Notes under the pieces: model-generated | Told to the model about the DNA's origin: nothing | What the model saw: only the letters and a program-made list of their open reading frames with translations | Database searches by the model: none | Position numbers and translations under genes: made by a program | Part shown: positions 31,788 through 43,680 of the stretch, in pieces | Numbering within the stretch: the first letter of the stretch is position 1 | Layout of the letters: each line of letters opens with the position of its first letter | Assembly (NCBI RefSeq): GCF_963678635.1 | Contig: NC_087065.1 | Coordinates: 71,993,345 to 72,057,344 of the forward strand | Origin: Symsagittifera roscoffensis | Lineage: Eukaryota > Xenacoelomorpha > Acoela > Convolutidae | DNA: 64,000 bases | Reading direction: 5' to 3'

Positions 31788-32485
31788 GACAGCAGGTTCA
31801 GACGAACCAAACCATGCAAGATCTGGATGAGATGAACGATGAACTGAAAAGTACGAAGAAGGAGCTGGACGAGATGACCAAAAGTATGCTCCAGATGGAG
31901 GAAGATCGAGACATGTGGAGAAAGTTGTTCGAAGACTGCAATAAAAAGCAGGGTCAAGAAATTGAGCGCTTGAGGCAGGACTACAAAGAGCGATCGGAAC
32001 AGATGGCGTTGACAACGGCCGTGGAGAAAGTGATACCTGCAAGGGATATTCATTGTGGGCAGTCCCCGATGGAGCTCTTGACGCCTCGAGAAATGAGTCA
32101 AACAACGGAGACACGGCTCCCAGCAGAGACAAATCGAGTAACAATCTCGGATCCTTGTGACACCTTGGGTGATCCCGTCGTGGAACAGACAGTGAGGAAG
32201 CTGATAGAGACAGCTGGACGACTGGTCGCTAACAAGAATGCGCCAGGTTCCGGGTTGACTGCACCCTATGGAACGATTGACGACACGGGCAGAGTACGAC
32301 TCTCCCAGACCGTGATCAGACGGGGGATAAGTGACGTGACACCACTCATGGGGAGCTCGAGGGGCCCAGAGAGAAGCATATGGAAGATGCCAGCGAAGAA
32401 AGTGTCTCGCATAATAGACGTGCAAAAGAATAATCAATTGAAATATAATTTCACGGGAGTTCCGGAGACAGATCCGAGAGCCTGA
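31788..32485 (+). pseudogene. second coding region: coiled coil (element 1)
   Basis: Frame two, from just after the frameshift. About 70 residues of heptads rich in Glu/Lys/Met (31814-32020) are followed by a less ordered region. TGA at 32483-32485 interrupts it. The same frame then continues directly into the SGNH domain, so these were probably one protein. Confidence 0.6.
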
Positions 32486-33279
32486 TTCAATCGAGCGACT
32501 TGGAGCCCGGCTGTAAACATGCAGAAAGCACCATTCGGGACATCTCATCTGATACTGGGAGACAGCTTGGTCAGAGTGCTGTCGAATTTGAGGACCTCGT
32601 GGGTCACCACGGTGATGGCCTTTGGAGGCGCGACGATAGCCCAGTTATATCGAATGGTGGAACTGATGAATCCAGGGAGGATCCCCATGTGATGATCTTA
32701 GTTGGGACGAATGACATCTCCAGAGGTTCAGATGAGCAGGAAGCACTATGGGAGTCAATGATGGTGTGTTTGTTTACTACCCTCTGGCAGAAATTCAATT
32801 GCGCGGTACTGACCGTTTGCACTGTGCCAATGAATACGAGAATCCTGACAGCATCAGGAAGAAGGCACAACGAGGGAGTCGTCAGGTGGAAAAACATCTT
32901 GAGGAACCTCGCAAGTCGGAACGCCGGAAGAATGATCCTCATGGACATCGAACATGAGTTGAGAGCTATGGATCAGGCCAGACTGACCACGGACGGCATC
33001 CACTTCGACAGTATCGAAGGACAAGCTTGGTTGAATCGAGTATTCCAAGAGCGGTTGGACGAACTAGAAGCGGAACTCTTTGACAAAGGAGTGCTGAAGG
33101 AAGAAGGAACAGCGAGTGACGCGGTGATTACCACTTTTGTGCCTCCTAGCTTGGGTACGGTCCCGGCCGTCACGAACTACAGCCAGCAAAGCTCCAGCGA
33201 ACCAGGTCAAAGGACAGACGTACAGGATCGATTGGGAGAAGCACCGATGAGGAGGACCATCCATCCTAGGAGAAGATAG
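32486..33279 (+). pseudogene. SGNH/GDSL hydrolase-like domain 1 (element 1)
   Basis: All four SGNH blocks are present across one frameshift (about 32690). Block I is L-I-L-G-D-S-L-V-R (Ser nucleophile, about 32555); block II is F-G-G-A-T-I (about 32620); block III is L-V-G-T-N-D-I-S (G-x-N-D, about 32697); block V is T-D-G-I-H-F-D (D-x-x-H, about 32992). The family hydrolyses esters. Esterase domains occur in ORF1 of CR1-like LINEs, where they are proposed to act on lipids or RNA-protein particles. The frame ends at TAG 33277-33279; the next frame carries on. Confidence 0.78.
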
Positions 33280-33800
33280 GACCTGTCAACCCAATCGAAG
33301 AGACAGCCGGCACGTCTAGATCGGACACTAGATCGGACACTAGATCAGAGACGACAAGTTCCAGTCGAGAGGAGAGACGTCCGGGCAGAGGCTCGTTGAT
33401 GTGGTCAAGACCCATACCGTCTCCCTGGCATGTATACAAAGACGAGCTAATGAAGCTGGATCTCCAGAGGGTAAGCTTCATCGAAGATGCAAGGAGGATG
33501 CTGAATGGAGCGACGCTATCCGTCAGCAGATTGTACTCGATAACCGGCGTAGACTGGTTGATAGCCGCTAGTATAAACTTCAGCTCCACGACGGCCTTGA
33601 GATTTGCTGACCTAGAGGGACTGCCCTCTAACAACACCATGGGACCAGTGAATGCGAGACCATTGCAAGATGTGAGGTTGAATCATGATGACGACAAGAG
33701 CGCCGATTGGACAACACGTGAAGATATTCAGGCAGCTGACGACACCCCCTGGTCATGTGAAGGAGAGAGTATACCCAAAACTAGTGAATCAAGATGGTGA
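33280..33800 (+). pseudogene. second coding region: linker after SGNH 1 (element 1)
   Basis: Open in a third frame from about 33279. It begins with a Ser/Arg stretch containing a small direct repeat (AGATCGGACACT twice, 33319-33342) and contains M-G-P-V-N-A-R-P-L (about 33641). It stops at 33798-33800; the following domain is in another frame from about 33730. Confidence 0.5.
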
Positions 33801-35337
33801 TGCCCAAAGATATGGCGGATTGAAAGCGATAAAGAAAGATGAGACCATCTTCGCCGCCTATGACAAAGCAGAAATGAGGAAGGCCAAGATTATGATAGTA
33901 GCGAATTCAGAGTTCGTGTACACCTCCAAGTCTCTGTTTTGGCCGAACGTCATAATGTTGGCAGCGGTCGACCTGGACCTACTGCAATCGATATCTCTGG
34001 CTATAGGGGTACAAAAGCAGACGGACATGAGCCCAATTACGATTGTGTTTGCTGGCATCAATGACCATCTGCACAGTAGAGGTTTTCTGAGCAGACTCAG
34101 AGATCCTACAACGGCAGAGAACGCTGTATGGCCCGCGATAAAAGATATTCTTGAGTCGATGGGTGAAGTGGTGGATGCGACGAAGGAGGGGTCATTCACC
34201 AAAGTGACACCGAGAATAGTATTCGCATTGTCTCCGGGATATGCACATCTCCCGGATGGACTGAAATTTGTGTATGCGATTGTGATCTTACTTTCGGAAA
34301 GAAAATATGACGTGATCATATCAGCCCCGAATCGCATGATAGAGTTGGAGAACTTGAGGCCACTCAAGGCTGAACTGCCTGCAGTGTGGTCAGATATCTC
34401 AAACGCGATGAGCGGATTCAAAGACCATGCGCTACACATGTTAGTATTGGACGAGGTGCTGGGGTTGGAACTGTCCAATTTCAGTCGACAGCTCAAACTG
34501 AAACCAGGGGTAGACGACGATCATCGAGTGATCGCGGCGATGTCCAACGACTTATGGTTCCGAGCAATGGAAGTGGCAGGTGAAGACACAAGAAGGAAAA
34601 CTTCACTGGAGACGAGAGCTCACATGGAGGCGATGGTTCTGAGAACCAAGCCGGAAGCCAACCAGTGGCTACACCTGAACCCTAGAGTAGCGGCATTGGG
34701 TGCCAAAGCTTTTGAGCAAGGCCCCGTAATGATCACAAAGAAGATACATGCCTACTTGTTGAAGGAGGTGAACCTGGCGGAAAATGCCGGAGAAAAGACC
34801 GCTGAGTTTGTGAACAGAATGTGTCAGATTACTCTGGAAACCTTCTGGACCCAGGAAGTGAAGGGCCAGGAGGGCTTTGAATGGACAGACAGCATGTTGG
34901 AAGGGTTGGGAGCCGGATGGACCGCGTCCTTCTTGGCAAAAGTTTACCCGAAAGTCTCGCACTACTTGATAAAAGAATTCCTCCAAGCAGTAGTGGAAGT
35001 ATCGATAGTGGAACTAATAGCCTTGTTCGTGACATTTGGGGCAGAGAGTTTCGTGAAAGGACCGGCGATACTGCTCACCGACGGAATCCAGAACCTGCGG
35101 CTAGATGGACTTCTGACATTGATTGCAATTACCCACAGGAAACTTGGGAGGACTGATGAAACTGACACGTTGTCCAGAGCAGATGAGAGAGAGAGTGAGG
35201 AACTTAGATATGAAGAAATCCACGGACTCGTGGAACAAGATAAGAGACCTGAGACACACTCTTATACATTATCTCTTACAACAAAATCGCTTTGGGACGG
35301 GAGAAGACGAGACGATTCAAAGAGAGGAAGATGTTAG
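33730..35337 (+). pseudogene. second coding region: SGNH-like domain 2, degenerate (element 1)
   Basis: M-I-V-A-N-S-E-F (block I-like, about 33895), V-F-A-G-I-N-D-H-L (block III-like G-x-N-D, about 34047), V-I-I-S-A-P-N-R (strand, about 34314) and D-D-D-H-R-V-I followed by L-W-F-R-A-M (block V-like, about 34516) follow the same order as domain 1. The Gly-Asp of GDS is missing, so it is probably not a normal esterase. After about 34600 the sequence is helical and unrecognised. From memory, uncharacterised animal proteins with a similar D-E-V-L, S-N-F, R-Q-L-K block exist; this needs a search. Confidence 0.55.
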
Positions 35338-35722
35338 ACGACATGTTGGAGGCATGCCGCTGTTAACTGATCTGAGCTTGGCTATGAGAACCGATCCCTT
35401 GGCGCTGATCAGAGGAGTCACGGAGTTTGTGACGGTGATCTATGGACCAGCAGTCACGTTTGCGTTCCCTGATGTTAAAGTGGAAGCATATAGTAGGTCG
35501 GTGCTGCACCTGAACCTCATATCAGCAGTGGACTGTAGTACACTGAACTGGTGTGAACAGCACACATTGCGGGAGCTCATGAGTGAAGATCTGTTGTTCA
35601 CGAAAATATCGGAGCCAGAGATGACAGTCATCAATTTTGACGATCACTTCCGTGATCGCATGGGAGAAGTAGAAAGAGGACACATCGAAGTGTTTCCGAA
35701 GCTTTGGAATCTGAGACCCTAA
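35123..35722 (+). pseudogene. second coding region: unrecognised segment (element 1)
   Basis: About 190 codons open in frame two, overlapping the end of the previous frame, so a frameshift lies about 35140-35330. It includes a mixed alpha/beta stretch (A-V-T-F-A-F-P-D-V). It ends at TAA 35720-35722; the same frame reopens 28 bases later. Confidence 0.4.
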
Positions 35723-35749
35723 GATAAAACGCATGGTGAAATAACCAGA

Positions 35750-38128
35750 GTGCCTCGTCTCATTGCAGCATATCATAAAGTGAGAGAAGAGACGAAGGAC
35801 TGGGGTGATTACAAGAAGCTACCGGAGGCAATCCCTGAATTCCCTCTGATAAGAAGGATGTTGCTCGGAGCAGTCTCCGTGGTACAAACTCCTAGATTGA
35901 GAGCATTCGAAACCAATGAAAGGAGAATAGGGAATTTCGTGGGAACGATGGATCCATACTTTGTAGGGAGAAATGCCGCCGTGTTACAATACACACGATT
36001 TGCATATACGGATCAAGCAACGAGAAGGCGAATAAGCAACGCCGCGACTCCCAAGCCTGGAAAATTCGACGAGGAATGGACGGGATTAGGCTTAGCTCCG
36101 ATGAGGATGAGAGGCAGGACCAAACTGCCTGAAGCCTCATTAATCCTGACTAGTGTGAAACAGGAGATGAAAGTGGGAGGAATATTGCAGGTGAGAACCT
36201 TCCTAGCACCCTTCGGCTGTGAGGAAATCAAAGTGGTCCATGGAGAAGAAGAAGATAGATCGGCCGGTATATTGCTCATGCCGAGATTCCCGGAAGAAGC
36301 CGACAATGATGAACAAGGACCCTCGAGCTCGAACAAGGATAAGTCAGAAGGAGATGACGGACAGGGAGGAAGCCGTCAAACCAAAGAACCCATGCAACAA
36401 GATCAAGCTGGTGGGGAAGACGACAGGGCATCGACAGGAGGAACATCCAGCCTGGATTTCAATATCTTCAGTGACCTTGAGAACAATGCAGATACGTTGG
36501 GAACGACTGAGCCAGCGGATGAGGGCATGTCGACACTGGAGCCTCCGTCAGCCTTTATGGAGATGAAACGGAATTTGCCGGAGAGTAGCTCTCCTGGCAA
36601 TTCAAGAAATAACGAACAAAGAATCCTTATGGAATCACCTAGAAGAAGAAGAATAGAGGCCTCAGCCAGAGTACCTTTCTTGGGAACGCTGCCCGAAGAA
36701 GAATGGGAAGTACATCACCGAGACCACGAGAGTAGGACGGGATGCAAATTGGACAGAGTGGCGTTTATGGAAGAAGTCTGGACCGTGGTTCAGAGCTATG
36801 GGACCCAGTCCGTTCTGAAAATGGGTCTCAACCAACCCTTGATGAGGGAAGTCCTTGACAAGCTTGATGATTGTGAAGGGAGACAGAGTGAGGTGTTGAT
36901 CGACTCGACCACTGATGAAAGTGAAGCGAATTCTCCCATCAAGATGACACTGCAGGACGATAAAGGAGAGGTGGTGTATCTGTCAAGAACCAGGAGAGGG
37001 ACGATGCGATCAAAATTGGTGATTGATAAGATGAATGCGATGAAAATGAAGTTAGGCAGCAGAGTGATGCCGAGGAGAGTCGGAAAGACGAAGGTGGATT
37101 CAGAGATATCGATGAAAGCTGTTAACTCAGCGAAAAGGAAACGAGTCGAGGAGGTCATGGATTTGGGGCAAGGTGATTATCAACTGCCTGGCACAGATAA
37201 AATGTTAACTGATAGAGAAATGGTGCCACCCATTCTCATGGCGGGGATAAAGTCAACAGGTTATAAATCCAAAAGGAGTGACCGCACTCTGACTGGAGCA
37301 ACCTTGGAAATGGAAATACTCAGCCAATGTGGAGAGATCACAATGAAATACTTTAAGCCATCTTCCATGAATCACGGAAAGGGAAGTGTCGCAGGACAAC
37401 TAATTCCAGTGGAATATAACAGACTAACAGTGTCAGAGACTGTGTCGATAGATGAACCCACCGGTGGATACATGGAGATGTTAGAATACCGAAACTCGGC
37501 TAGAGGGTATGTGATGGCCCTGGAAGACGAAAAAGCCATGGAGGGTTATCTGGAAGCGATCTTGCAAGGCACCACCCTCAAGCAGAAGGCGTACGGGTTT
37601 TTAGCGTCGTCTGACATACAGGCAGAAACGATGGAGCAGTTGGTGAGCCTTCCATGGAAAGCAGTGGTATTAAGGTATTTCGAAGAAGAAATGAGGACTA
37701 CGCCAAAAATACATGCTCTAGTGGCAGTGCCTTACGTAAGAACAGAGTTACAACTCAGGTTCGCCTGGTGCATGATGGGACTGACTCGCGAAGAGTATGA
37801 TTCAGAAGAAAGGAAGAGGTCGAAAGAAGAGAAGGTTATCCTTATGACGAACCTGCGGGATCTGATAGTCCAAGAGGGAGCAGCAGTAGCGTGTGCGAAG
37901 CGGAGAGACGCTCTCTGTTTCATTCGATTCCTGATAGAGCAGATTTCAGTACCTGTATTGAACACTTGTGTTAAGATGTTGAGGGAAGGCGATGAGCGAG
38001 CGAAAGGCTTATTCTTGCTAGCACTGCTAGATATGCAGCAAAGTAAACCGATGAGGGTGAACATGAAAGAACCCGAGGAATTAGAACCCATGAGAGGAAT
38101 TAGAACCCATTCTCAAACAAGGAACTGA
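35750..38128 (+). pseudogene. second coding region: large unrecognised segment (element 1)
   Basis: The longest open frame of the second coding region, 792 codons, same frame as the preceding segment. The first third is folded-looking. The middle (about 36290-36640) is acidic, Gln/Ser/Gly-rich and probably disordered. The last third is helical with alternating charge. No known motif found. Such a long open frame in an otherwise broken element suggests fairly recent loss of function. Confidence 0.5.
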
Positions 38129-38355
38129 GACTCGCAAAAGAATCTATGGGGGCACTGCCAAAATCCAGTGAATACTGAGGACCGATCAAGAAGAAATCGT
38201 ATAGCTATGTATCCGGGATCATAGGGATAGCGTACAACCCTTTCCTGAGTGAAGACATACGCGATTGTTTCTTCGATTACGAGCAGGCGGTGTTGCTAAG
38301 ATTCTGGTAGTCCAGAATTGTAACGATTAAAAGCGTTAATAATCCACAAGCCAAA
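38129..38355 (+). pseudogene. broken coding segment (element 1)
   Basis: Stops in all frames separate the open stretches at 38128 and 38356. Base composition is still coding-like, so it is probably decayed coding sequence. Confidence 0.35.
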
Positions 38356-38955
38356 TTGGGACTGGTCTTGGAAGAAGAGGTGACTGCACCTTCCGTACCA
38401 AAATCTGATAAAAGAGTGGAGTTTGGGTTGGGATTCTCAGATGAATTACTGAGAAAGAGCTTGATGGCAGTGTGGGAATTGATGAGGCCATCATGGTGTC
38501 CTAGTCCCAACGCTGACTCAATATTGCGAGCGACACAAGACGTGCAGAGGGAACTGAATGCAGACTGTAACCTGCGTGACCTCAACATCATATATAATGT
38601 GATGATAACGGCCTCTAGGAGCAACGGAGAAGATAAAGTTGAGTTGCCTGGCTGGGGACCAGAGGACTGGGTCAAACCTGGTAGCTGTCTGGCGGAAGTC
38701 TGTGGACTGGAGGGTCACGTTTGTGGAGGTCTGGACTGTGTGAAGACCCTGGAGAAACAAAACAAGCAATTGGCGGTATTGTTTGGAAACGTGGTGATGA
38801 AAGCAAGAACAGAGACGGAACTGATAGCAGATTGCCATGGAGGAACCGAGGTGAATCTAGTGACTGCACTAGGATTCTACAGCATGTTTGGTTCTTTAGA
38901 GTCACTATTGAATCTAGAACAGAAACATGAGATGGTCACAGCCATCAGTGTATAA
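38356..38955 (+). pseudogene. second coding region: unrecognised segment (element 1)
   Basis: About 199 codons, helical in appearance, with a Cys pair region (C-G-L-E-G-H-V-C-G-G-L-D-C, about 38703-38741). Not recognised. It ends at TAA 38953-38955; the same frame reopens at 39025. Confidence 0.4.
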
Positions 38956-39024
38956 GTACTCTCAGGAGTTCTGCAGACTGAGCAGAAATACATAGGAAAA
39001 TGGAGGGAAGCAATCGAGACGGAG

Positions 39025-40239
39025 ATGAACATTAGACACAGTGAGACTTATTGTAGACCATCAGGAGCACGATATTTGGTGGGTTCGACATTGGCTCCAA
39101 TGTGTAAGAGCAGATACCCTGTACATTTCGTAGCTGTGGACGTAAAGAGTACGAGAACGATCGTGGATCAAGCCTTCTCAGTGCCGAAGTGTGTGAGACT
39201 GGCAAGAATGTCCGAGAAGTCTTACGAGTTGCTATGTAAGATGTTCTCAGCAGTTCCAGAGAGAACCAAGGAAGAGTTGGAGTCAATACTGGGAAAGAAG
39301 TTAATGGGATATGTGAGCGGGAACTTCAGTGACTTTGAGAGACAGAAACAGAGAGGATCAACTGTCACAGATTACAATGCAGTAGATGAGAATGATGAAG
39401 TCCACCGAGTGATGATGGAAGTGGAGCCATTACTGGAAGCTTCGGGAAAACGTAATTGGAGGAGCATCATGTTGACACATGACGAGTTTCCTTGCCACTG
39501 CTTGCTGCAGACCTGGTGGTATCCCAAGAGTAGTAATCTGATGTTGATCTGGGACTCTGGAGAGCTGCTCTCCATGGGTTTACCAGACTCATCACAGCCC
39601 ATAACAATAGTGATAGTGGGAGTTATGATGGCGATACGATGGCTGGAAGCTCATGTGGGAGAAAATAATAGACAGGAGGCACCGACGAAAGAACAGTTGC
39701 GGAAATTAGATTGTCTAAAAGATTTAGATCTTTTTGAGACAATGTGCAAAATTCTAAACATTACGATGGAAGTGAAGAATATATGGGCAAGAAAACCATT
39801 GATGCCATGGTTCAGAGCTAACATGACTGCATGGTTGTACGAATATGCGAAAAAGCATATGTCGAAGCACGGCAGGGTGTACAGTGAATATCAGCTGGAC
39901 ATTGGAGCAGGAGCTTTCAAGCGAGCTCTCGTGACTCATCGGAATGCAGTGACCACAGCTGTGAAAAGAATTTCCAGGACAAGTGAACGTAGTGGAAAGG
40001 AGAAGGCAGAGATGTTAAAGGAAGGTTTGGAGAGAAACGTGACGTTGTGTCTCCACAACAGCTTCTGCAGGAACAGAGAATCTAACGTGGATCCCCTACC
40101 TTGTTGCAAACAGAGAGTAGAAGAGCAGAAGTGTTGGAGGACGGCTTCCAGCAGCGTCAGGATAGCTAACGACGTGTTGCAGGATACGGAAACTGAGAGT
40201 GCAGAGTCAGTATCACAGGAGGAAGAAATGGAACATTGA
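39025..40239 (+). pseudogene. second coding region: C-terminal segment (element 1)
   Basis: 404 codons in the same frame as 38356-38955, ending at TGA 40237-40239. Alternating helices and strands (V-H-F-V-A-V-D-V, I-T-I-V-I-V-G-V-M-M), a Cys-rich patch near 40040-40130 and an acidic tail. The end of the polyprotein is probably here, since only non-coding sequence follows before the 3' LTR. Confidence 0.45.
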
Positions 40240-41006
40240 CGAATGACCGAAAAACAAGATGCAAAAAGAGGTGAAATTAGAAGGATTTAGAAGTTTTAGA
40301 ACTTCTAAACGACGAAAGAAGAAGAAAACAAAGAAGTGATGAAGAAAAAGTGAGAAACCAAGCAACCAAATTGTAATTGAAAACTGAAACATTTAGTTGA
40401 GTTTTGAAATTGTTGCATTTATAAATTTGCATTTTGATTTTAGTTGAGTGGCTTTAGAGACGCTCACTTAGTATTTATTTAGAAAGGCTTAAGAGAAGGA
40501 GTATATTTAAATATTCCAGCCTACATGACTGTTTTTAATCAGCTAGGAGAAATTATCACTTTGTGGTGACATGAAAGGCTTGGATAATCTCTCGAAGAGG
40601 GAGATTGTTTCATTGTTCTTTCTAACCACAGAGTTTCTTAGTTTTAACATTCAGGATAATAACAAGCAAGATTTCCGAAGGGAAAAAGCATAGTAGGATA
40701 ATTTTAGCTTGTTGGTTGGCAGGACTGTCCTACAAACCAACACCTTTTAAATCTAAGAGAAAAAGTTTTAATCGGGACATTGACATTGGAAGTCGGAAAA
40801 TATGTTTTATCTTAGGTCATATCCTCAATGTGCAGATTAATGAAAGAATTTGAAGGCTATAGTGATGTGGTATGATGCCATTTGTATTCTGCAGTGAGTC
40901 GATGTGACGTGGATAAAAATAATTTCGTGCATTTTGTAAATTCTGTTCGATGACACTGTATCTATTTTACGAACATTGCGTGATTCAATGAGGACATTGA
41001 CCGGAC
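40240..41006 (+). other. 3' untranslated region of element 1
   Basis: AT-rich and without open frames, between the last stop and the polypurine tract. No poly(A) signal assigned with confidence. Confidence 0.6.
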
Positions 41007-41019
41007 TGTCCGGGGAGTA
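41007..41019 (+). promoter_or_regulatory. polypurine tract (plus-strand primer) of element 1
   Basis: TGTCCGGGGAGTA ends directly before the 3' LTR (TG at 41020). The core TGTCCGGGGAG also occurs inside the coding region at 27696, 27762, 27828 and 30314. Confidence 0.7.
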
Positions 41020-41953
41020 TGTTACATTCGACCAGAATGGTAAAAATGCAATCTCTGCAGATTTCGAATTTTTAGCAGTGAACCTTCCGAGTTAGTGATT
41101 TTGAAGGATTAACGACGTTATTCGGATGATTAGTAAAACGGTGAAGGTCAAGATATTCTGGTATTTTGAAATTTTGGCAAAAGAGCTGAAAAGCAACAGA
41201 ACAACGATAGTCGCGCTGACGAAAACAACGGAGATTGTGATAGAAAAACAACAGAGAAAAACAGAAGACCGCTCCGAGTTGCAACTATTGTGTCGCTACA
41301 ATAGTTGCAAGGCCGTTGCGAACAACGGTGAAGGGTGGAAGACAGCCTTCCGGGTTACGGAGAAGTCAAGTTTAACGTGCTTGATTCAGTGGATTCAAGA
41401 ATCCGGAAGGGTTTCGGGACTGAAACTTTTATCCTTTTACATAAATTTTTAGCTTCCTGTCATGTCCTGAGTTGAATTTAATTAACAACTGGATTCATTT
41501 TTATAAGGATGAGAAGCTAGGAGTTGGGGGAAAGGGTTGATCCATCTTCGATGGAGATGATGATTTTTATCTACTGAACAAAAACAATAATAATTCAAAA
41601 AGTAGTAGTAGCCCTGTTTTTAGGAGTGACCTCGTGGTCTGGGGATACTGAGACCCAGCCATGAGCTCACTATTTCTGCATGTAATTAAGTTAATTTGAG
41701 CGTTCTGGTCGAAGCCGGAGAACAGTAACGTTTTTGTCGACCCGATGTTGGAAAAGACCCCCGAAAGTACTGGCTTGGTAGAGACGGTGAAAAGCATATA
41801 GAGCTCTGTTTAGACGTTAGCCAGTCGTCTTAGGACTTAGTTTTATTTTCCGTCGATATGTATCTTCCGGGCGAAGGTTACAAATGTTACATAGGCGTTT
41901 TTATGGCGCTCCTGGGTGGGCCTGTCAAAGGCATAAGACCATCATGATCAGCA
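41020..41953 (+). repeat. 3' LTR of element 1, also 5' boundary of element 2
   Basis: TGTTACATTCG to GATCAGCA, 934 bp. It has the 13-bp hairpin (41279-41310), the CCGTTG/CAACGG hairpin (41313-41328) and the CCTTCCGG stem-loop (41345-41412). It lacks the 55-bp CRE/YY1-like segment. The element 2 leader begins at 41954 with no spacer. Confidence 0.85.
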
Positions 41954-43680
41954 AGCGTTTCAGCGACGAACCCTGCGCTCCGGGCGTAAGCCCGAGTTAG
42001 AGGCCTTAATGACCGTTATTGTACTAGGGTGAAGGTGCGTACCCTCCGCCTAGTACTATTTAGCTTTTTAACTTAGTTAAGATCGAAAATTCCGGGGGCC
42101 GGAGGGTTAGGTGGGAAATCTAGAGCCCGCCTGTCCTGAGGTCCCAGGACCAAAAACAATTAAAGAGAAAGCGTAAAACCAAACAAAAATTGTGTATAAC
42201 CAAGAAAAAGCCAAAAACAAATTTAATTGAAAACAAAAAGTACAAGAAACAGTAAAAAAAAATCCAAAAACAGTAAAAAAACATAAGGTTTTAGTTTATA
42301 TGTTATTTCCGGATGAGATGTGATCTGACCTTCCTATTTGTTGTCGTTTCAGATTGATTTATATCATTTCTGATAGAAAGATTGTGTGTTTTGGTGAAGG
42401 GTTGCATACCCTCCCTTGAGTGTAACTTGAGTATTTAGGCACGTTAATGGTGATTTTGCCGGTGGCCGGAGGGTAGAGTGGCAAGCTGACCGACGTGTTT
42501 CACACTTAACAAGGACATCAAGGACAACATCCACAACGACTGTTGGGTATCGTTGAAACAATTTTAGTATCGTTCGGGTACTATTTCATAAAAACTTAAG
42601 TGGTGGGGGGCAAGATTGGCGTGGTCCGATTGTACCCTCCATCGATTACAAATTTCCGAGTTAAGGGTCTTAATTCGGGTATTTTGGTGCAAAGGTGGGT
42701 ATAGTACCATTCATTAACGACTTTTAATTGGTTATTATCCTTATTATATATTACTTATCTCCTATTTAGACCCAAGAAACACCCAAATCTTGTCGAAAAT
42801 TACCGATCTTCGACCAAACTATAGGTCCCAAATTTTTGGATATCCGAGCTTTTCCGAACAGCAAAAAGCTTTTATATAGGGAGTAGCTATGTATTTCAAT
42901 CCCCCCTGACTAAAGAAACCGCGTGAGAAAAGACTCAGTAGAAGTTGGAAAAAACGAAAATTTTTTGATTAAAATTTCGATAATTTTCCGAATTTTGTCA
43001 ATCTGTTTTGGGGATCGAGTTTTTGAGTTTTTAGAGTTAGAGCAATAAAATTTTTTGTGTTAGGAGCGTGCTAGCATAACGTGCTCGGCTGCCAGAAAAA
43101 TTCTTGAGTAACCCTCCGACTAGCTCCGTGGGTAGAGCTAACGACTTAAGGATTGGAAAAGGAAGGAATCGGAGGGTCCAAATTTGATAGTTATTGGCCA
43201 AATGTTTGTCTCCAAACCAATTTTGGTCCGGTTTTTTGCATTATTCCAGTGCCGTACAGGGCTACTACGCTCGTTTCAATTATTTTTAGGCACTTTCAAT
43301 AGGAATTGCGGAAAAAGTTTTTCAGAACCTTGACAGGTGGTGAAAAAAGGCCATTTGGACAAACACGTTTTTGGTGATTTCTCAAAGACTAGCCATTCGA
43401 TCGGGATAATTTTGGTACCATAAGTCGACGTTTCGGACCACTTTTCCGGACCGCAACCGTTTTTGGGTTGATAATCTCGGAAAAGAAAATTTTTTCAGAA
43501 TTTGTTGATTCGGAGGGTCCAAATTACAGGGAACCCTCCGAGCGACATAAAATTTTATAAAATCACCTTTTTATCCTACTGGGAAGGTTGACCGTGTCAG
43601 CCAACCTAGATTTGACTCAGGTAGACCGCTTTCGGAGACTTTACCCCGGTAAAATAACCCGTTTTCTTGTTTTTTGCGGA

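Larger units (their letters stand above)
18133..41953 (+). mobile_element. giant Ty3/gypsy-type LTR element 1 (about 23.8 kb), inactive
   Basis: LTRs at 18133-19087 and 41020-41953 (about 95% alike over the first 155 bp) enclose a leader, gag-protease-RT-RNase H-integrase order (Ty3/gypsy type), a macrodomain, and a second coding region of about 9 kb. Gag and Pol domains share one frame wherever it is unbroken, so Gag-Pol is probably one polyprotein. Multiple stops (22180, 25524, 26769, 28723), frameshifts and a loss of most of RNase H show that it cannot move itself. No primer-binding site matching a tRNA 3' end was recognised. Typical gypsy elements are 5-10 kb; this one is two to four times larger. 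Confidence 0.88.

Noticed and set aside
31712-32548. Minus-strand frame of 278 codons
   Set aside because: Opposite the coiled-coil/SGNH coding sequence; Leu/His/Ser-rich shadow without motifs.
33319-33350. Short direct repeat AGATCGGACACT as a target-site duplication
   Set aside because: It lies inside a Ser/Arg/Asp-coding stretch and the copies are adjacent; better explained as codon-level slippage.
18133-41953. Classification as an endogenous retrovirus with env
   Set aside because: No signal peptide, furin site or transmembrane segment was recognised in the 9-kb region after pol; the recognisable domains there are SGNH-like and coiled-coil.
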